Below, in pieces: positions 1 to 7,610 of a DNA stretch of 64,000 nucleotides. The notes beneath the pieces were generated by a model that saw only the letters and a list, made by a program, of their open reading frames with translations, made no database searches and was not told the DNA's origin. The first letter of the stretch is position 1; each line of letters opens with the position of its first letter. Origin of the DNA: an uncultured bacterium (GTDB lineage Bacteria; Desulfobacterota; Syntrophorhabdia; Syntrophorhabdales; JANXAF01); the NCBI GenBank assembly GCA_938084905.1, contig CALKEQ010000005.1, positions 1 to 64,000 of the forward strand, in the 5' to 3' direction. The position numbers and the translations under genes are program-made.

Positions 1-153
1 GAAGCCTATAGGAACGAGAAGTAATGGTTCAAAATCCTTCTTTATTGCAAGGTACATAAAGAAGAAGCCTATGAACCACATGATAACATGGCCTAATGTT
101 AAATGGACAACACCTGTTTTTAAAAGCATCTTCTCAAAGAAGCTCACATCCAT
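1..153 (-). CDS. Sodium-translocating decarboxylase beta subunit, OadB/GcdB family (N-terminal fragment)
   Basis: The first 51 codons of a gene that runs off the left edge. The end of the fragment, around residues 35-51 (YLAIKKDFEPLLLVPIGF), is the characteristic start of the membrane beta subunit of biotin-dependent Na+-pumping decarboxylases (oxaloacetate, methylmalonyl-CoA, glutaconyl-CoA), and it follows one hydrophobic segment. The family couples decarboxylation of a biotin-bound carboxylate to Na+ export. The ATG at 153-151 shares one base with the stop of the upstream gamma-subunit gene (TAATG) and is preceded by GGAGGAG. The family is clear, but the substrate cannot be decided from this piece. 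Confidence 0.85.
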   Translation of the reverse strand, partial: MDVSFFEKMLLKTGVVHLTLGHVIMWFIGFFFMYLAIKKDFEPLLLVPIGF

Positions 154-284
154 TACCTCTCCTCCTTCTTCTCAAATCTCTTAACAAAGAAGCTCATGAG
201 ATTCACACTTATCTCAAGGAGAATAAGGGTAACAAATACAGTCAAAAAGCCAACCAAAGCAACTTTTAAACCTTCAAGAAGCAT
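153..284 (-). CDS. Minimal OadG-like (gamma) subunit of a Na+-pump decarboxylase
   Basis: A 43-residue protein with one transmembrane helix (about residues 4-26, LKVALVGFLTVFVTLILLEI) and a charged tail ending KKEER. This is the layout of OadG/GcdD-type small subunits, which anchor and assemble the decarboxylase. It is about half the usual length because the Pro/Ala linker and C-terminal domain are missing. The open frame continues upstream, but the ATG at 284 follows AAGGAGG at ideal distance, so the short form is chosen. It is translationally coupled to the OadB-like gene (TAATG). Family assignment rests on topology and neighbour more than on sequence. Confidence 0.75.
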   Translation of the reverse strand: MLLEGLKVALVGFLTVFVTLILLEISVNLMSFFVKRFEKKEER

Positions 285-309
285 GGTTTCCTCCTTAAGT
301 TTTGCTAAT

Positions 310-338
310 TTTTTAAAAATAAAGGGAGGGGAAGTCAA
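310..338 (-). promoter_or_regulatory. Candidate sigma-70 promoter for the OadG-OadB operon
   Basis: On the minus strand TTGACT (338-333) is followed after 17 bases by TAAAAA (315-310), about 26 bases before the ATG at 284. The -35 is good and the -10 weak. It is divergent from the nitroreductase promoter. Confidence 0.45.
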
Positions 339-367
339 GGGAATAATTTCACAAGGAGCCATTTCCC

Positions 368-396
368 TTGAGATCCAGAGAGACATGGAATATGAT
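368..396 (+). promoter_or_regulatory. Promoter of the exported nitroreductase (leaderless type)
   Basis: TTGAGA (368-373), a 17-base spacer and TATGAT (391-396) match the sigma-70 consensus in 10 of 12 positions. The -10 ends six bases before the ATG at 403, so transcription should begin at or next to the start codon. This favours 403 over the upstream ATG at 385, which would lie inside the promoter. Confidence 0.65.
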
Positions 397-402
397 AACT
401 TT

Positions 403-1074
403 ATGCCTGATGTAAAGATCCTGACCTTTCTTTTCTTACTAAGTACATTCGGAGGATTTATGTTAGCTCATACAACTGATTACATTCAGCTTCCAGAGCC
501 TTCAAAATCTGGGAAGATGACCTTGGAGGAGGCATTGTATCTTAGAAGATCAGTAAGGGAATTTTCCGATAAACCCTTAAATTTAAATGAGCTATCCCAA
601 CTTCTATGGGCTTCTCAGGGGAAAGTGAAGTCAGGAAGAAGATCTGCCCCATCTGCCGGTGCCCTTTATCCCTTAGAAATCTATGTGGTTTGTGGAAACG
701 TGAAAGGACTAAGTCCGGCTGTTTATAGGTACGACTTGAAAAAACACTCTCTTCATAAGGTTGTAGATGGTGATAAAAGGGGCCCTCTAGCCAGTGCAGC
801 ATTGGGTCAGTACTGGGTTCGGAATGCTCCGGTAAGCATAGTTATAACTGCCGTCTTTGAAAGAACCACAAGAAAGTACGGCGAGAGGGGAATAAGGTAC
901 GTTTTTATGGAAGTCGGTCATGTTGGACAGAATATTCTCCTTCAGGCAGTTGCCATTAAGCTTGGAGCCGTTCCAGTTGGAGCATTTTACGATGAAGAGG
1001 TAAAAAGGGTTTTAAACATCTCCGAGAATGAGCAACCCCTCTACATCATCTCTGTTGGCAGAGAAAAGCAGTAG
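403..1074 (+). CDS. SagB-type nitroreductase-family oxidoreductase with signal peptide
   Basis: A protein of about 223 residues: signal peptide or anchor (residues 1-22, short charged start then ILTFLFLLSTFGGFMLA), then a nitroreductase/SagB-like FMN domain. The domain begins with the usual family opening (LEEALYLRRSVREF), followed by LLWASQG and the SAPSAGALYPLE segment typical of SagB-type dehydrogenases, and ends near GAFYDEEVKRVL. The fold binds FMN and reduces or oxidises small substrates, or azolines in peptide maturation. No peptide-maturation partner genes are nearby. Export of such a protein is unusual and the substrate is unknown. It converges on polB with one base between the stops. 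Confidence 0.8.
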   Translation: MPDVKILTFLFLLSTFGGFMLAHTTDYIQLPEPSKSGKMTLEEALYLRRSVREFSDKPLNLNELSQLLWASQGKVKSGRRSAPSAGALYPLEIYVVCGNVKGLSPAVYRYDLKKHSLHKVVDGDKRGPLASAALGQYWVRNAPVSIVITAVFERTTRKYGERGIRYVFMEVGHVGQNILLQAVAIKLGAVPVGAFYDEEVKRVLNISENEQPLYIISVGREKQ

Positions 1075-1075
1075 T

Positions 1076-3487
1076 TCAGTGTGAGATGTCCTCCTCGTTT
1101 ATTCCCAAAACTTTAAGGATTCTTAGAGATGCCGGGATTATCTGGTTGTCTATGTAATAGTCTGTATCCACATTTCTTATGTCCGCAAATTCAACAGGCT
1201 GTGCCCTTTCGGAGATCGACCCTTTGCCCTTTTCAATGACGAAACCTATAACACTTCCCTCACCTACCGGGATACCCTTCTCCACAAGTTTCTTTGCAGC
1301 CCCAATGTGGGGAGAAAGTAATTTGTAATCTGACAGGGGCTTTGAAAGCTGTTCGTAGACGACAAGGTCCTTTATATCAACTTCAAGATCCTTAAGTCTT
1401 TTGATCGTTTCTTTCACTAAGTTTACAGCCCCTTCCACATCCTTTTTCTCAAGTATTAGCCTCAAGATTTTCTCCTGGGTCCTTTTTGAAAGCATAGACC
1501 AGTCCCTTCTTACCTTTTCAAGGCCCCTCACTTTTAGGTTGCCGTTTTCGTCTATTAAAGCGTACCTCTTTTTCGCCACCCCACCTCCAACTTCCCTCGG
1601 GATAAATATCCCCCTTATGTAAAAATTCTCAAGTTCCAATCTAATTAAACCTGGAAGAGAGGAATTCAGTTTTTCAAGAAGCGAAAGTAGTTCCTCTCTA
1701 CTTTTCTTTTCAAGTGATAGAAAAGCAGAGTCTGTATCTCCGTAGAGGACGCGAAAACCAAGAGATTCCGCTTCCTCCATGATCTTTTTTATCCAGTGTC
1801 TTCCAAATGCTGCAACTGACTCGGCACACTCCTTCGAATACCATTTACTTGCGGGAAAGGCATAGTAACCATAGCTCGCATTGGCAATTGTTTTCAGAGC
1901 CAACTGTCTGTTGTTCAGGAGATTATACTCCACACTTGCTTTTTCAAAATCCCTCATCCTGCTTTTTAGTTTCTGCCTCTCAGAAAGCAGATCCTTTATC
2001 ACTTCTGATTCAAAGCCTTTCCTTCTTTTGCAGAACCAGTAGGGGAGTTCCGGTACTTTGTACCCATCATCCTTACAACAGACGCAGTTTAGAGTATCGA
2101 TAGAAACATTGTAGGTCGAGATTATGGAAGGGTAAAGAGAGGCAAAATCGATAACTGCCAACTCTTCATGAAGCCCTGCCTCTGGCTCTTTGACGTACCC
2201 TCCTGTGTACGACTCCTTCTGTCTCTTTTGGATTTCTTCAAAATGGGGCTGATTAGGTATTATTCTGCCCATCTCCTTTGCCCTTTTTGTGTAGTACCAC
2301 TCCACAAGCTGGCTGTAGGTCATTCTCGACACATCAAAAAGGCTTTGCCCAACTATCCTCGTAAGTTCGAAAATCTGCGGAAGTAGTACAAGTGAAAGCC
2401 TGTAAGTTAATTCAGCATCTTTTAGTGCGTACGCTGCAAGTACTTCGAGATTTTTCCCTTCCTTCCAAGCTCTGAGCATTTCTGAGTACTCCATCTCTAT
2501 CTTCTCGTCCCCTAAAATCTCTGAAGATACCGCATCGAGACTTAAAACCTCAGTCTGAAGGAGGGGGGCAAGAATGTTACTTATGAAGTTAAAGACATCT
2601 ATGTGGACGATCCCTTTTAGTCTTACAGTACTGATCCTAGCCCTTTTTGACAAGGATATTCCAGACTTATCAATGGAGAGATCATCTAGTTTTACTTTCA
2701 GCTTCTGGGCTCTCTCCCTCAGAACAACGAAGTCGAAGAGGTCCGAATTGAATCCTGAGATAATATCCGGGTCGTACTTTTTGACAACTTCGATGAAACG
2801 TTTCAGTATATCCCTTTCATCGTTTAAAACTTCCACAAAATCTGGAAAATCCCCTTTTTTGTACGTGAGAACCTTCCTCAGATCTTCTCCGTAAATGGAG
2901 ATCATTACAAGTTTCCTTTCTCCCCTTTCTTCCTCAAGAACTTCCGTATCAAAGGATAGGCATCTGAGATTGAAATTTTTTTCATCCATTTTCTCAATGT
3001 GAGTTGCCTCTATTGCGTAGTCGCAATTAAAGGGTAGCCTTTTTTCCTTACCATCCACAGAGAGCCAGTCAAGGCACGAGAATCCTCTATCCACAAGGTA
3101 ATTTCTGTAAAAACCTATCTGGTACTCGTACTCATCTATTACCGATCCGCTTCCACCTCTTTTTCTCTCAAGGTTCTTAATTAGGTCCCTCACCTTCTGA
3201 GTGTCCTGAGGCAGAAAGCAATTAACCTTTATGAACTCTTTTTCGACCCCAAAGAGGTTTCTCGTCTCAACCTCAAGGCCCCTTATTTTCAGTCCATGAC
3301 GGTTCATCAATTCCTCTATTTCACCCTTTGCTTTATCCAAATTTTCTGGAAGAACGTAAAAGTACGGTACGTAGTTTTTGTCAAGGACAACCACACGCCT
3401 ACCCCGTGAATCCCTTCCGTAAAGGATAACGTACAGGTCACCTTCTAAAACGTCGTAATCTATGTCAGTCAAAAGAAACTCGACCAT
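1076..3487 (-). CDS. polB: Family B DNA polymerase with 3'-5' exonuclease
   Basis: About 803 residues, the length of archaeal PolB and bacterial Pol II. Visible in order: exonuclease motif I (SFDTEV, D-x-E), exonuclease II (GFNSDLFDF), exonuclease III (YALKDAE), polymerase motif A (DFASLYPSI), motif B (KTIANASYGYY) and motif C (YGDTDS), then a KKRYAL segment. All catalytic acidic residues are present, so both activities should be intact. It probably serves in repair or translesion synthesis, since bacteria replicate with PolC/DnaE enzymes. A TTG two codons upstream is possible, but the promoter places the transcript start at about 3489, so the ATG at 3487 is preferred. It lies downstream of the nicotinate operon with its own promoter. 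Confidence 0.93.
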   Translation of the reverse strand: MVEFLLTDIDYDVLEGDLYVILYGRDSRGRRVVVLDKNYVPYFYVLPENLDKAKGEIEELMNRHGLKIRGLEVETRNLFGVEKEFIKVNCFLPQDTQKVRDLIKNLERKRGGSGSVIDEYEYQIGFYRNYLVDRGFSCLDWLSVDGKEKRLPFNCDYAIEATHIEKMDEKNFNLRCLSFDTEVLEEERGERKLVMISIYGEDLRKVLTYKKGDFPDFVEVLNDERDILKRFIEVVKKYDPDIISGFNSDLFDFVVLRERAQKLKVKLDDLSIDKSGISLSKRARISTVRLKGIVHIDVFNFISNILAPLLQTEVLSLDAVSSEILGDEKIEMEYSEMLRAWKEGKNLEVLAAYALKDAELTYRLSLVLLPQIFELTRIVGQSLFDVSRMTYSQLVEWYYTKRAKEMGRIIPNQPHFEEIQKRQKESYTGGYVKEPEAGLHEELAVIDFASLYPSIISTYNVSIDTLNCVCCKDDGYKVPELPYWFCKRRKGFESEVIKDLLSERQKLKSRMRDFEKASVEYNLLNNRQLALKTIANASYGYYAFPASKWYSKECAESVAAFGRHWIKKIMEEAESLGFRVLYGDTDSAFLSLEKKSREELLSLLEKLNSSLPGLIRLELENFYIRGIFIPREVGGGVAKKRYALIDENGNLKVRGLEKVRRDWSMLSKRTQEKILRLILEKKDVEGAVNLVKETIKRLKDLEVDIKDLVVYEQLSKPLSDYKLLSPHIGAAKKLVEKGIPVGEGSVIGFVIEKGKGSISERAQPVEFADIRNVDTDYYIDNQIIPASLRILKVLGINEEDISH

Positions 3488-3495
3488 CCGCAATG

Positions 3496-3524
3496 AGTAT
3501 ATTACTATTTTTCAGAATACTCAA
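3496..3524 (-). promoter_or_regulatory. polB promoter (leaderless type)
   Basis: Minus strand TTGAGT (3524-3519), a 17-base spacer, TATACT (3501-3496), then eight bases to the ATG at 3487. No Shine-Dalgarno sequence fits between them, so the mRNA is predicted to start within two or three bases of the start codon. Confidence 0.65.
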
Positions 3525-3554
3525 TAAAGCTGTCTTTAGGTGGAAGATCAGTTT

Positions 3555-4124
3555 TTACCTTAACCCGTCCTCCTTTTTGGCTTCATCTTTTCTTAAGCCT
3601 CCTATTCTTGGATGAGGTCTACCTCCATCTGTAACGCATACTGCAAGAACAATCTCGTCCGATTTTGGTGCGTCCCCAATCGAGACTGTCATGGCGTCAA
3701 AATGGGATCTGACAAAGGCAGCATCCTTGTAATGGAGAGGGATATCTATAGTTGAACCCATTCCCCCTATCTTTTTTGCAGATGGGATTATGGCTTTTCC
3801 TCCTCCGCAGGCTTCTCTTAAGGGTGTGCCTAGTTTTGGATGAAGGAGGGCTGCCGCATGTTCAAGCTCTCCTTTCTCTCCCACAATAGCGGCCTTTCCG
3901 TAACTTTCAACCTCAGCCCCTAGTGCTGACACCGCTTTCTGAGAAAGGACTTTACCTATCTCTTCGCTAAAGTCTATAAGGGGTGTAAGGTCCTCCTCGT
4001 ATCTCCCAGCGTAAGGGTTCTTAATTACCGCAAGAGCCGCAACCTTTTTTATAGGCTTTTCTACCTTCTTTTCACCATCCGAATAAATCTCTTCGATAAT
4101 CGTAACTATTTTCCTTACTTCCAT
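3555..4124 (-). CDS. DUF1185 family protein (Pfam 'amino acid synthesis')
   Basis: 189 residues that look like the DUF1185/AA_synth family: an opening RKIVTIIEEIYSDG, the segment KVAALAVIKNPYAGRY, a Gly-rich CGGGKAIIPSAKK stretch, and a tail with VCVTDGGRPHPRIGG. No member has a firmly known reaction that I can cite, and the Pfam name is historical. It is the last gene of the nicotinate-type operon, starting inside the UPF0280 gene (53-base overlap) with its own GGAGG seven bases before the ATG. Its position suggests a role in processing an intermediate of the pathway or maturing one of its enzymes. That is inference from position only. Confidence 0.75.
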   Translation of the reverse strand: MEVRKIVTIIEEIYSDGEKKVEKPIKKVAALAVIKNPYAGRYEEDLTPLIDFSEEIGKVLSQKAVSALGAEVESYGKAAIVGEKGELEHAAALLHPKLGTPLREACGGGKAIIPSAKKIGGMGSTIDIPLHYKDAAFVRSHFDAMTVSIGDAPKSDEIVLAVCVTDGGRPHPRIGGLRKDEAKKEDGLR

Positions 4125-4944
4125 TTTTCACCTCCAATTTTATAGCTTTTGCTTCTTCATCTATTGTGGTCTTATAGAGTCCTTCGATGTAAAGAAAGGA
4201 CTCGAAAATCACCTTTAGTTCTTTTAGCCTTTTGGCAGCATCCAGACCTCTTTTTAGGGAACTTTCAAGCTCCTCAAATGAAAGTTTTCCCCTCTCCACA
4301 ACAACTTCTTCATCAAGATCTGAGAGAGGGTCAATCTCCTTTGCCTTCTTCCTTTTCACGTTTTCGCTTTCGATGAAAGTGGCGTTGCATATATAGGTAG
4401 CTGAAGCATCAGCAACTGATGCGTTTTGAGCAAAAACTGTGACAGAGTCGCAAAGACCAAGTGTGAAACTTCTCCCTCCAAGTCCACTTGTTGCTATCCC
4501 TACCATTTTCATGCCTGATACTGTAAAGGAGTATCTTAGTAAATTTGAAGTTCTTATGTCACCAATGGCAACCTTAAATGCTGAACCATCTTTCACGTAC
4601 ACAGAGATGTCTCCCCCATTGTTTACGTACGCAAAATCAGGATCCCACTTTTCTTTGACCTTCTCAAGTAAAAGATCGGAAATTGCACCAGCAACGGAGG
4701 CCATTGGGGTAAGTGAGAAAGAGTCAACAAGCTTTACCGCATCCACCATTCTTCTTGCAACTTCAGGTAATCTCTTTGTGTTTTTAATCATGTGAGCCTT
4801 GGTTTTCATAAGGGGAAGAACATCCCTCAGATCTGCAAGGTTTTTTTTCAATTCCCATTCTATATAGGATCTATCCAAAGGGAGAACTCTTCCATCTTTT
4901 TTTGCTTTTAAAAGAATGGTTGCTGGACCGATGTCTATGATCAT
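4072..4944 (-). CDS. UPF0280 family protein, ApbE superfamily (possible flavin transferase)
   Basis: 290 residues of the UPF0280/COG2122 group, related to the FAD:protein FMN transferase ApbE. Motifs shared with ApbE are visible: NNGGDISVYV (ApbE N-x-GGDI), a Gly-rich GIATSGLGGRSF segment and ASVADASATY (ApbE ADAxAT metal/flavin site). The family's reaction is not established to my knowledge. It sits directly after the 6-hydroxynicotinate reductase gene (ATGA overlap). That enzyme from Eubacterium barkeri carries a covalently bound flavin, so a flavin-attachment role is an attractive inference. The C-terminal 20 or so residues overlap the DUF1185 gene. Confidence 0.8.
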   Translation of the reverse strand: MIIDIGPATILLKAKKDGRVLPLDRSYIEWELKKNLADLRDVLPLMKTKAHMIKNTKRLPEVARRMVDAVKLVDSFSLTPMASVAGAISDLLLEKVKEKWDPDFAYVNNGGDISVYVKDGSAFKVAIGDIRTSNLLRYSFTVSGMKMVGIATSGLGGRSFTLGLCDSVTVFAQNASVADASATYICNATFIESENVKRKKAKEIDPLSDLDEEVVVERGKLSFEELESSLKRGLDAAKRLKELKVIFESFLYIEGLYKTTIDEEAKAIKLEVKNGSKENSYDYRRDLFGW

Positions 4945-6452
4945 CCTTTCTTAAGACCAAGAACTTCCTCAACAGGTCTTATGGCCTCTATGTGTCCTCC
5001 TATTTCCTCAAAGGTTTCCCTTCTCATCGTGTACTCAATGGGTATGATAAATGAAGGTGTGGGAGACAAAAATATGCTGCCGTATTTGATCTTCTCCACA
5101 TCCACAAGAAAATTTATCCCACCTCCAGGAAATATGAAAGGTTTTGCCCCACCTATGGTTATTTTCACCTTACCCTCATGCACTGCCCTTGTAAGTTTAA
5201 GTGGATTCTTTGTCACACCAGCCCTTGCGGAGCCACCTACTCCTGCCGAAAGAACGGCTGTCGTTCTTGATCTCTCACAGGAATTCCTGAGAAGCTCTAA
5301 GAATCTTAAAGCCTCCTCAGTTGGGGTAGACTCGATAAAATCCCTCCCCTTCGCCCGATAAAACGCGTAGAACCTTCCAGTCGTTTCTGTTATGAGAAGG
5401 CTCATCCCATCTTTCACCTTTTCCCATTCCACGTGATCTATTATATCGAGTGGTCTTTCTATATCAGTTCCTCCTATACCGCGACCTTTGTTCAAAAAGT
5501 ACCTTCCGTCTGTACTTTTCTTCCCTTTTATGTGTATTGGAGATCTTTTTTTTCCCAAGTACTTGCCTGAGGGGTGTTCACTAAAAAGTCCAGTTATATG
5601 ACCGTCGAGTATTATTATTTCGTCCGCTGCGTGCATCATCAACGGTGCAAAAAGGCCTGTGGTGGCGCTTCCACAGCCAACTCTCATGACCTCTTCTCTT
5701 TTTCCATCCACAATAGGGGGCTCACCTAGAGTTATTTCTACTTCTGCACCCTCATCTACATAGAGAGTTACCTTCTTCCCGCAGAGTATTTCGTGTATGG
5801 CTTTTGCGGCAAATAGACCATCCTTTGAAGTGAGAATATTCACACCCCCTAATGAGATCATCTTTGAACCGTATTCTTCCGAGCAGACATGCCCTACTTT
5901 CCTTTTCCCCCTTCTTTTTATGTAGACGTTCTTTCCTTCTTCACCTATGTAAAAATCCGTGTCTAGCTTAAGTTTAAGACCACTGTAACTAAGAGGTGCT
6001 TCAGTTACTACCGTTACTATCTCCACCCCTTCTCTTTGGCCTTGAACTATAAAAGGTGAGGGCCTAAAATCGGGATAGGTGGTACCAGAACCTATCCCTA
6101 AAATGAGAGGTCTCTCGACGGCAGTATCCCCTTCCCTTACGAGTTCTTCAACTTCCTCATAGGTGTGGATTCTTCCTTTTCTTACGATTCTTCCGTTTTC
6201 ATTGAAATACCTCTTGCAAGCGCCGAAATAGCCTTCTGGGATTGAACACATGACTGGACAGGCATCGCACTGAATACCTTCATGACGTTCATCTGGAAGG
6301 AGGGCGCCTTCAGGACATACCTTTGCGCAAGTTTTACATTCACAGCATATCCCATCTATATTTGCCTTTTTCTCCTTCACATGGATGGCCTCTAATGGAC
6401 ATACCTCTTCGCAAAGTCCGCATCCTTTACACTTACTTAAATCTACTTTCAT
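4941..6452 (-). CDS. hnr: 6-hydroxynicotinate reductase-like Fe-S flavoprotein
   Basis: 503 residues. The N-terminus carries two ferredoxin-type clusters (C8-C11-C14-C18 and C36-C39-C42-C46) and a third Cys group (C62, C65, C69, C79). This agrees with the two [4Fe-4S] plus one [2Fe-2S] reported for E. barkeri 6-hydroxynicotinate reductase, which also has covalent flavin and reduces 6-hydroxynicotinate to 1,4,5,6-tetrahydro-6-oxonicotinate with ferredoxin. The long C-terminal part is rich in Gly (VGCGSATTGLFAP, SAGVGGSARAG, IFPGGGINF). No canonical ApbE flavinylation motif ([ST]GAT) is visible, so the attachment site would have to be different. It lies eight bases after the enamidase gene, exactly the partner expected. 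Substrate is inferred from family and neighbours. Confidence 0.75.
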   Translation of the reverse strand: MKVDLSKCKGCGLCEEVCPLEAIHVKEKKANIDGICCECKTCAKVCPEGALLPDERHEGIQCDACPVMCSIPEGYFGACKRYFNENGRIVRKGRIHTYEEVEELVREGDTAVERPLILGIGSGTTYPDFRPSPFIVQGQREGVEIVTVVTEAPLSYSGLKLKLDTDFYIGEEGKNVYIKRRGKRKVGHVCSEEYGSKMISLGGVNILTSKDGLFAAKAIHEILCGKKVTLYVDEGAEVEITLGEPPIVDGKREEVMRVGCGSATTGLFAPLMMHAADEIIILDGHITGLFSEHPSGKYLGKKRSPIHIKGKKSTDGRYFLNKGRGIGGTDIERPLDIIDHVEWEKVKDGMSLLITETTGRFYAFYRAKGRDFIESTPTEEALRFLELLRNSCERSRTTAVLSAGVGGSARAGVTKNPLKLTRAVHEGKVKITIGGAKPFIFPGGGINFLVDVEKIKYGSIFLSPTPSFIIPIEYTMRRETFEEIGGHIEAIRPVEEVLGLKKG

Positions 6453-6460
6453 GTTTCACC

Positions 6461-7606
6461 TCATAACTTTCTCCAAGGAGGAGGTGTGTTCCTACTCGTT
6501 TTCACCTTTATTTCTCCGTCAACAATAACAACTGCGATACCAGGTATATCTCCGGCTTCTATAGCCGTTTTTGCGTCTTTTCCCTGTGAACCCATTGGCG
6601 CGTCGATTATCTGAATGTCAGCATCCATCCCTTCCTTTATCGTACCGTGGGAGAGACCAAAGACCCTCTGAGTGTTACCGGTAGCACAGCAGACAGCAAT
6701 TTCTGCGGGAATTCCGCACAACGAAGATATGAAATTCACAACCCTCCATATGCCAAGGGGAATAACTCCTGTTCCTGAAGGGGCATCGTTTCCTATGATC
6801 AACCTGTGGAGAAGACCGTTGTTCTTCATGTATTTTGCAATCTCGAATGCGGAAAGAGGGTTTCCGCAGTGGACTATCTCTATTGCGCAGTCTGTGTTCT
6901 CAATTATTTTTTTTGCTTCTGAAAAAGGGATGCTCGTTGGTCCTCCATTTAAATGGCAGCAAACATCGGGCTTCACCTTCAGCACATCCTCGCACGTTAC
7001 AGTAGAACTACCTGGTATTGAGGTCCCACCCACGTGCATGAGGACCTTCATACCGTATTTCTTTGCCCAATAGACCATCTCCTTGGCTTCTTCAGGGGTC
7101 TTTACACTTCCCAATCCAATCTCACCAACAAGCCAAACACCTTTTTCTCTAAGTTCCTTAAAGTCCTCTTCCCTTAAGCCCTTCTCAAGGATAAGAGCCC
7201 CTCCATAGACTTTTACTCCTGAGGGTCTAAATCGGGCAAAAGACCTCTGTGCCAAAATAGCCAGTGCCTTTACCCCGTCAGGATCTCCCGGTCTACCGGG
7301 AAGGTGAACTTCTCCCGCAGATATCATTGCGGTTACCCCTCCATGGAGGGAGCTATCTATAAATCCGATCTGATTCTGTCTGGGTGTGAAATCTCCAAGT
7401 ACTGGATGGGTGTGAGAGTCGATAAAACCTGGACATACTGTCAGTCCATTTGCGTCCAAAGTAGGACCTTCGTAACTTACATCATCAAAAAGGATCTTTT
7501 TTATCTTTCCTGACTCCACAAGAATGGAAGACCTTCTCTCAATAATAGGGTCATTTATATCGCCCGTAAAAATCGTCCCTATGTTCTTAATGAGCAAATT
7601 TGACAT
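6461..7606 (-). CDS. ena: Enamidase (amidohydrolase family), 2-formylglutarate-forming
   Basis: 381 residues, an amidohydrolase very like the enamidase of E. barkeri as I recall it: same length and start (IKNIGTIFTGDI), metal ligands HTH at residues 65-67, SSLHGGVTAMISAGEVHLPG, GEIGLGSVKTPEEA, MHVGGTSIPGSSTVT, HLNGGPTSI, GNDAPSGTGVIPLG and the end SRNTPPP. The known enzyme uses a binuclear Fe/Zn site to hydrolyse 1,4,5,6-tetrahydro-6-oxonicotinate to (S)-2-formylglutarate and ammonia. The ATG at 7606 has GGGGGT upstream. This is the most specific marker in the operon for a nicotinate-type pathway. A dihydroorotase- or hydantoinase-like role is less likely because the enamidase-specific stretches are shared. 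Confidence 0.87.
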   Translation of the reverse strand: MSNLLIKNIGTIFTGDINDPIIERRSSILVESGKIKKILFDDVSYEGPTLDANGLTVCPGFIDSHTHPVLGDFTPRQNQIGFIDSSLHGGVTAMISAGEVHLPGRPGDPDGVKALAILAQRSFARFRPSGVKVYGGALILEKGLREEDFKELREKGVWLVGEIGLGSVKTPEEAKEMVYWAKKYGMKVLMHVGGTSIPGSSTVTCEDVLKVKPDVCCHLNGGPTSIPFSEAKKIIENTDCAIEIVHCGNPLSAFEIAKYMKNNGLLHRLIIGNDAPSGTGVIPLGIWRVVNFISSLCGIPAEIAVCCATGNTQRVFGLSHGTIKEGMDADIQIIDAPMGSQGKDAKTAIEAGDIPGIAVVIVDGEIKVKTSRNTPPPWRKL

Positions 7607-7610
7607 TCTA

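Noticed and set aside
385..402. Upstream ATG for the nitroreductase
   Set aside because: It lies within the spacer of a good promoter whose start point is predicted at the ATG at 403.
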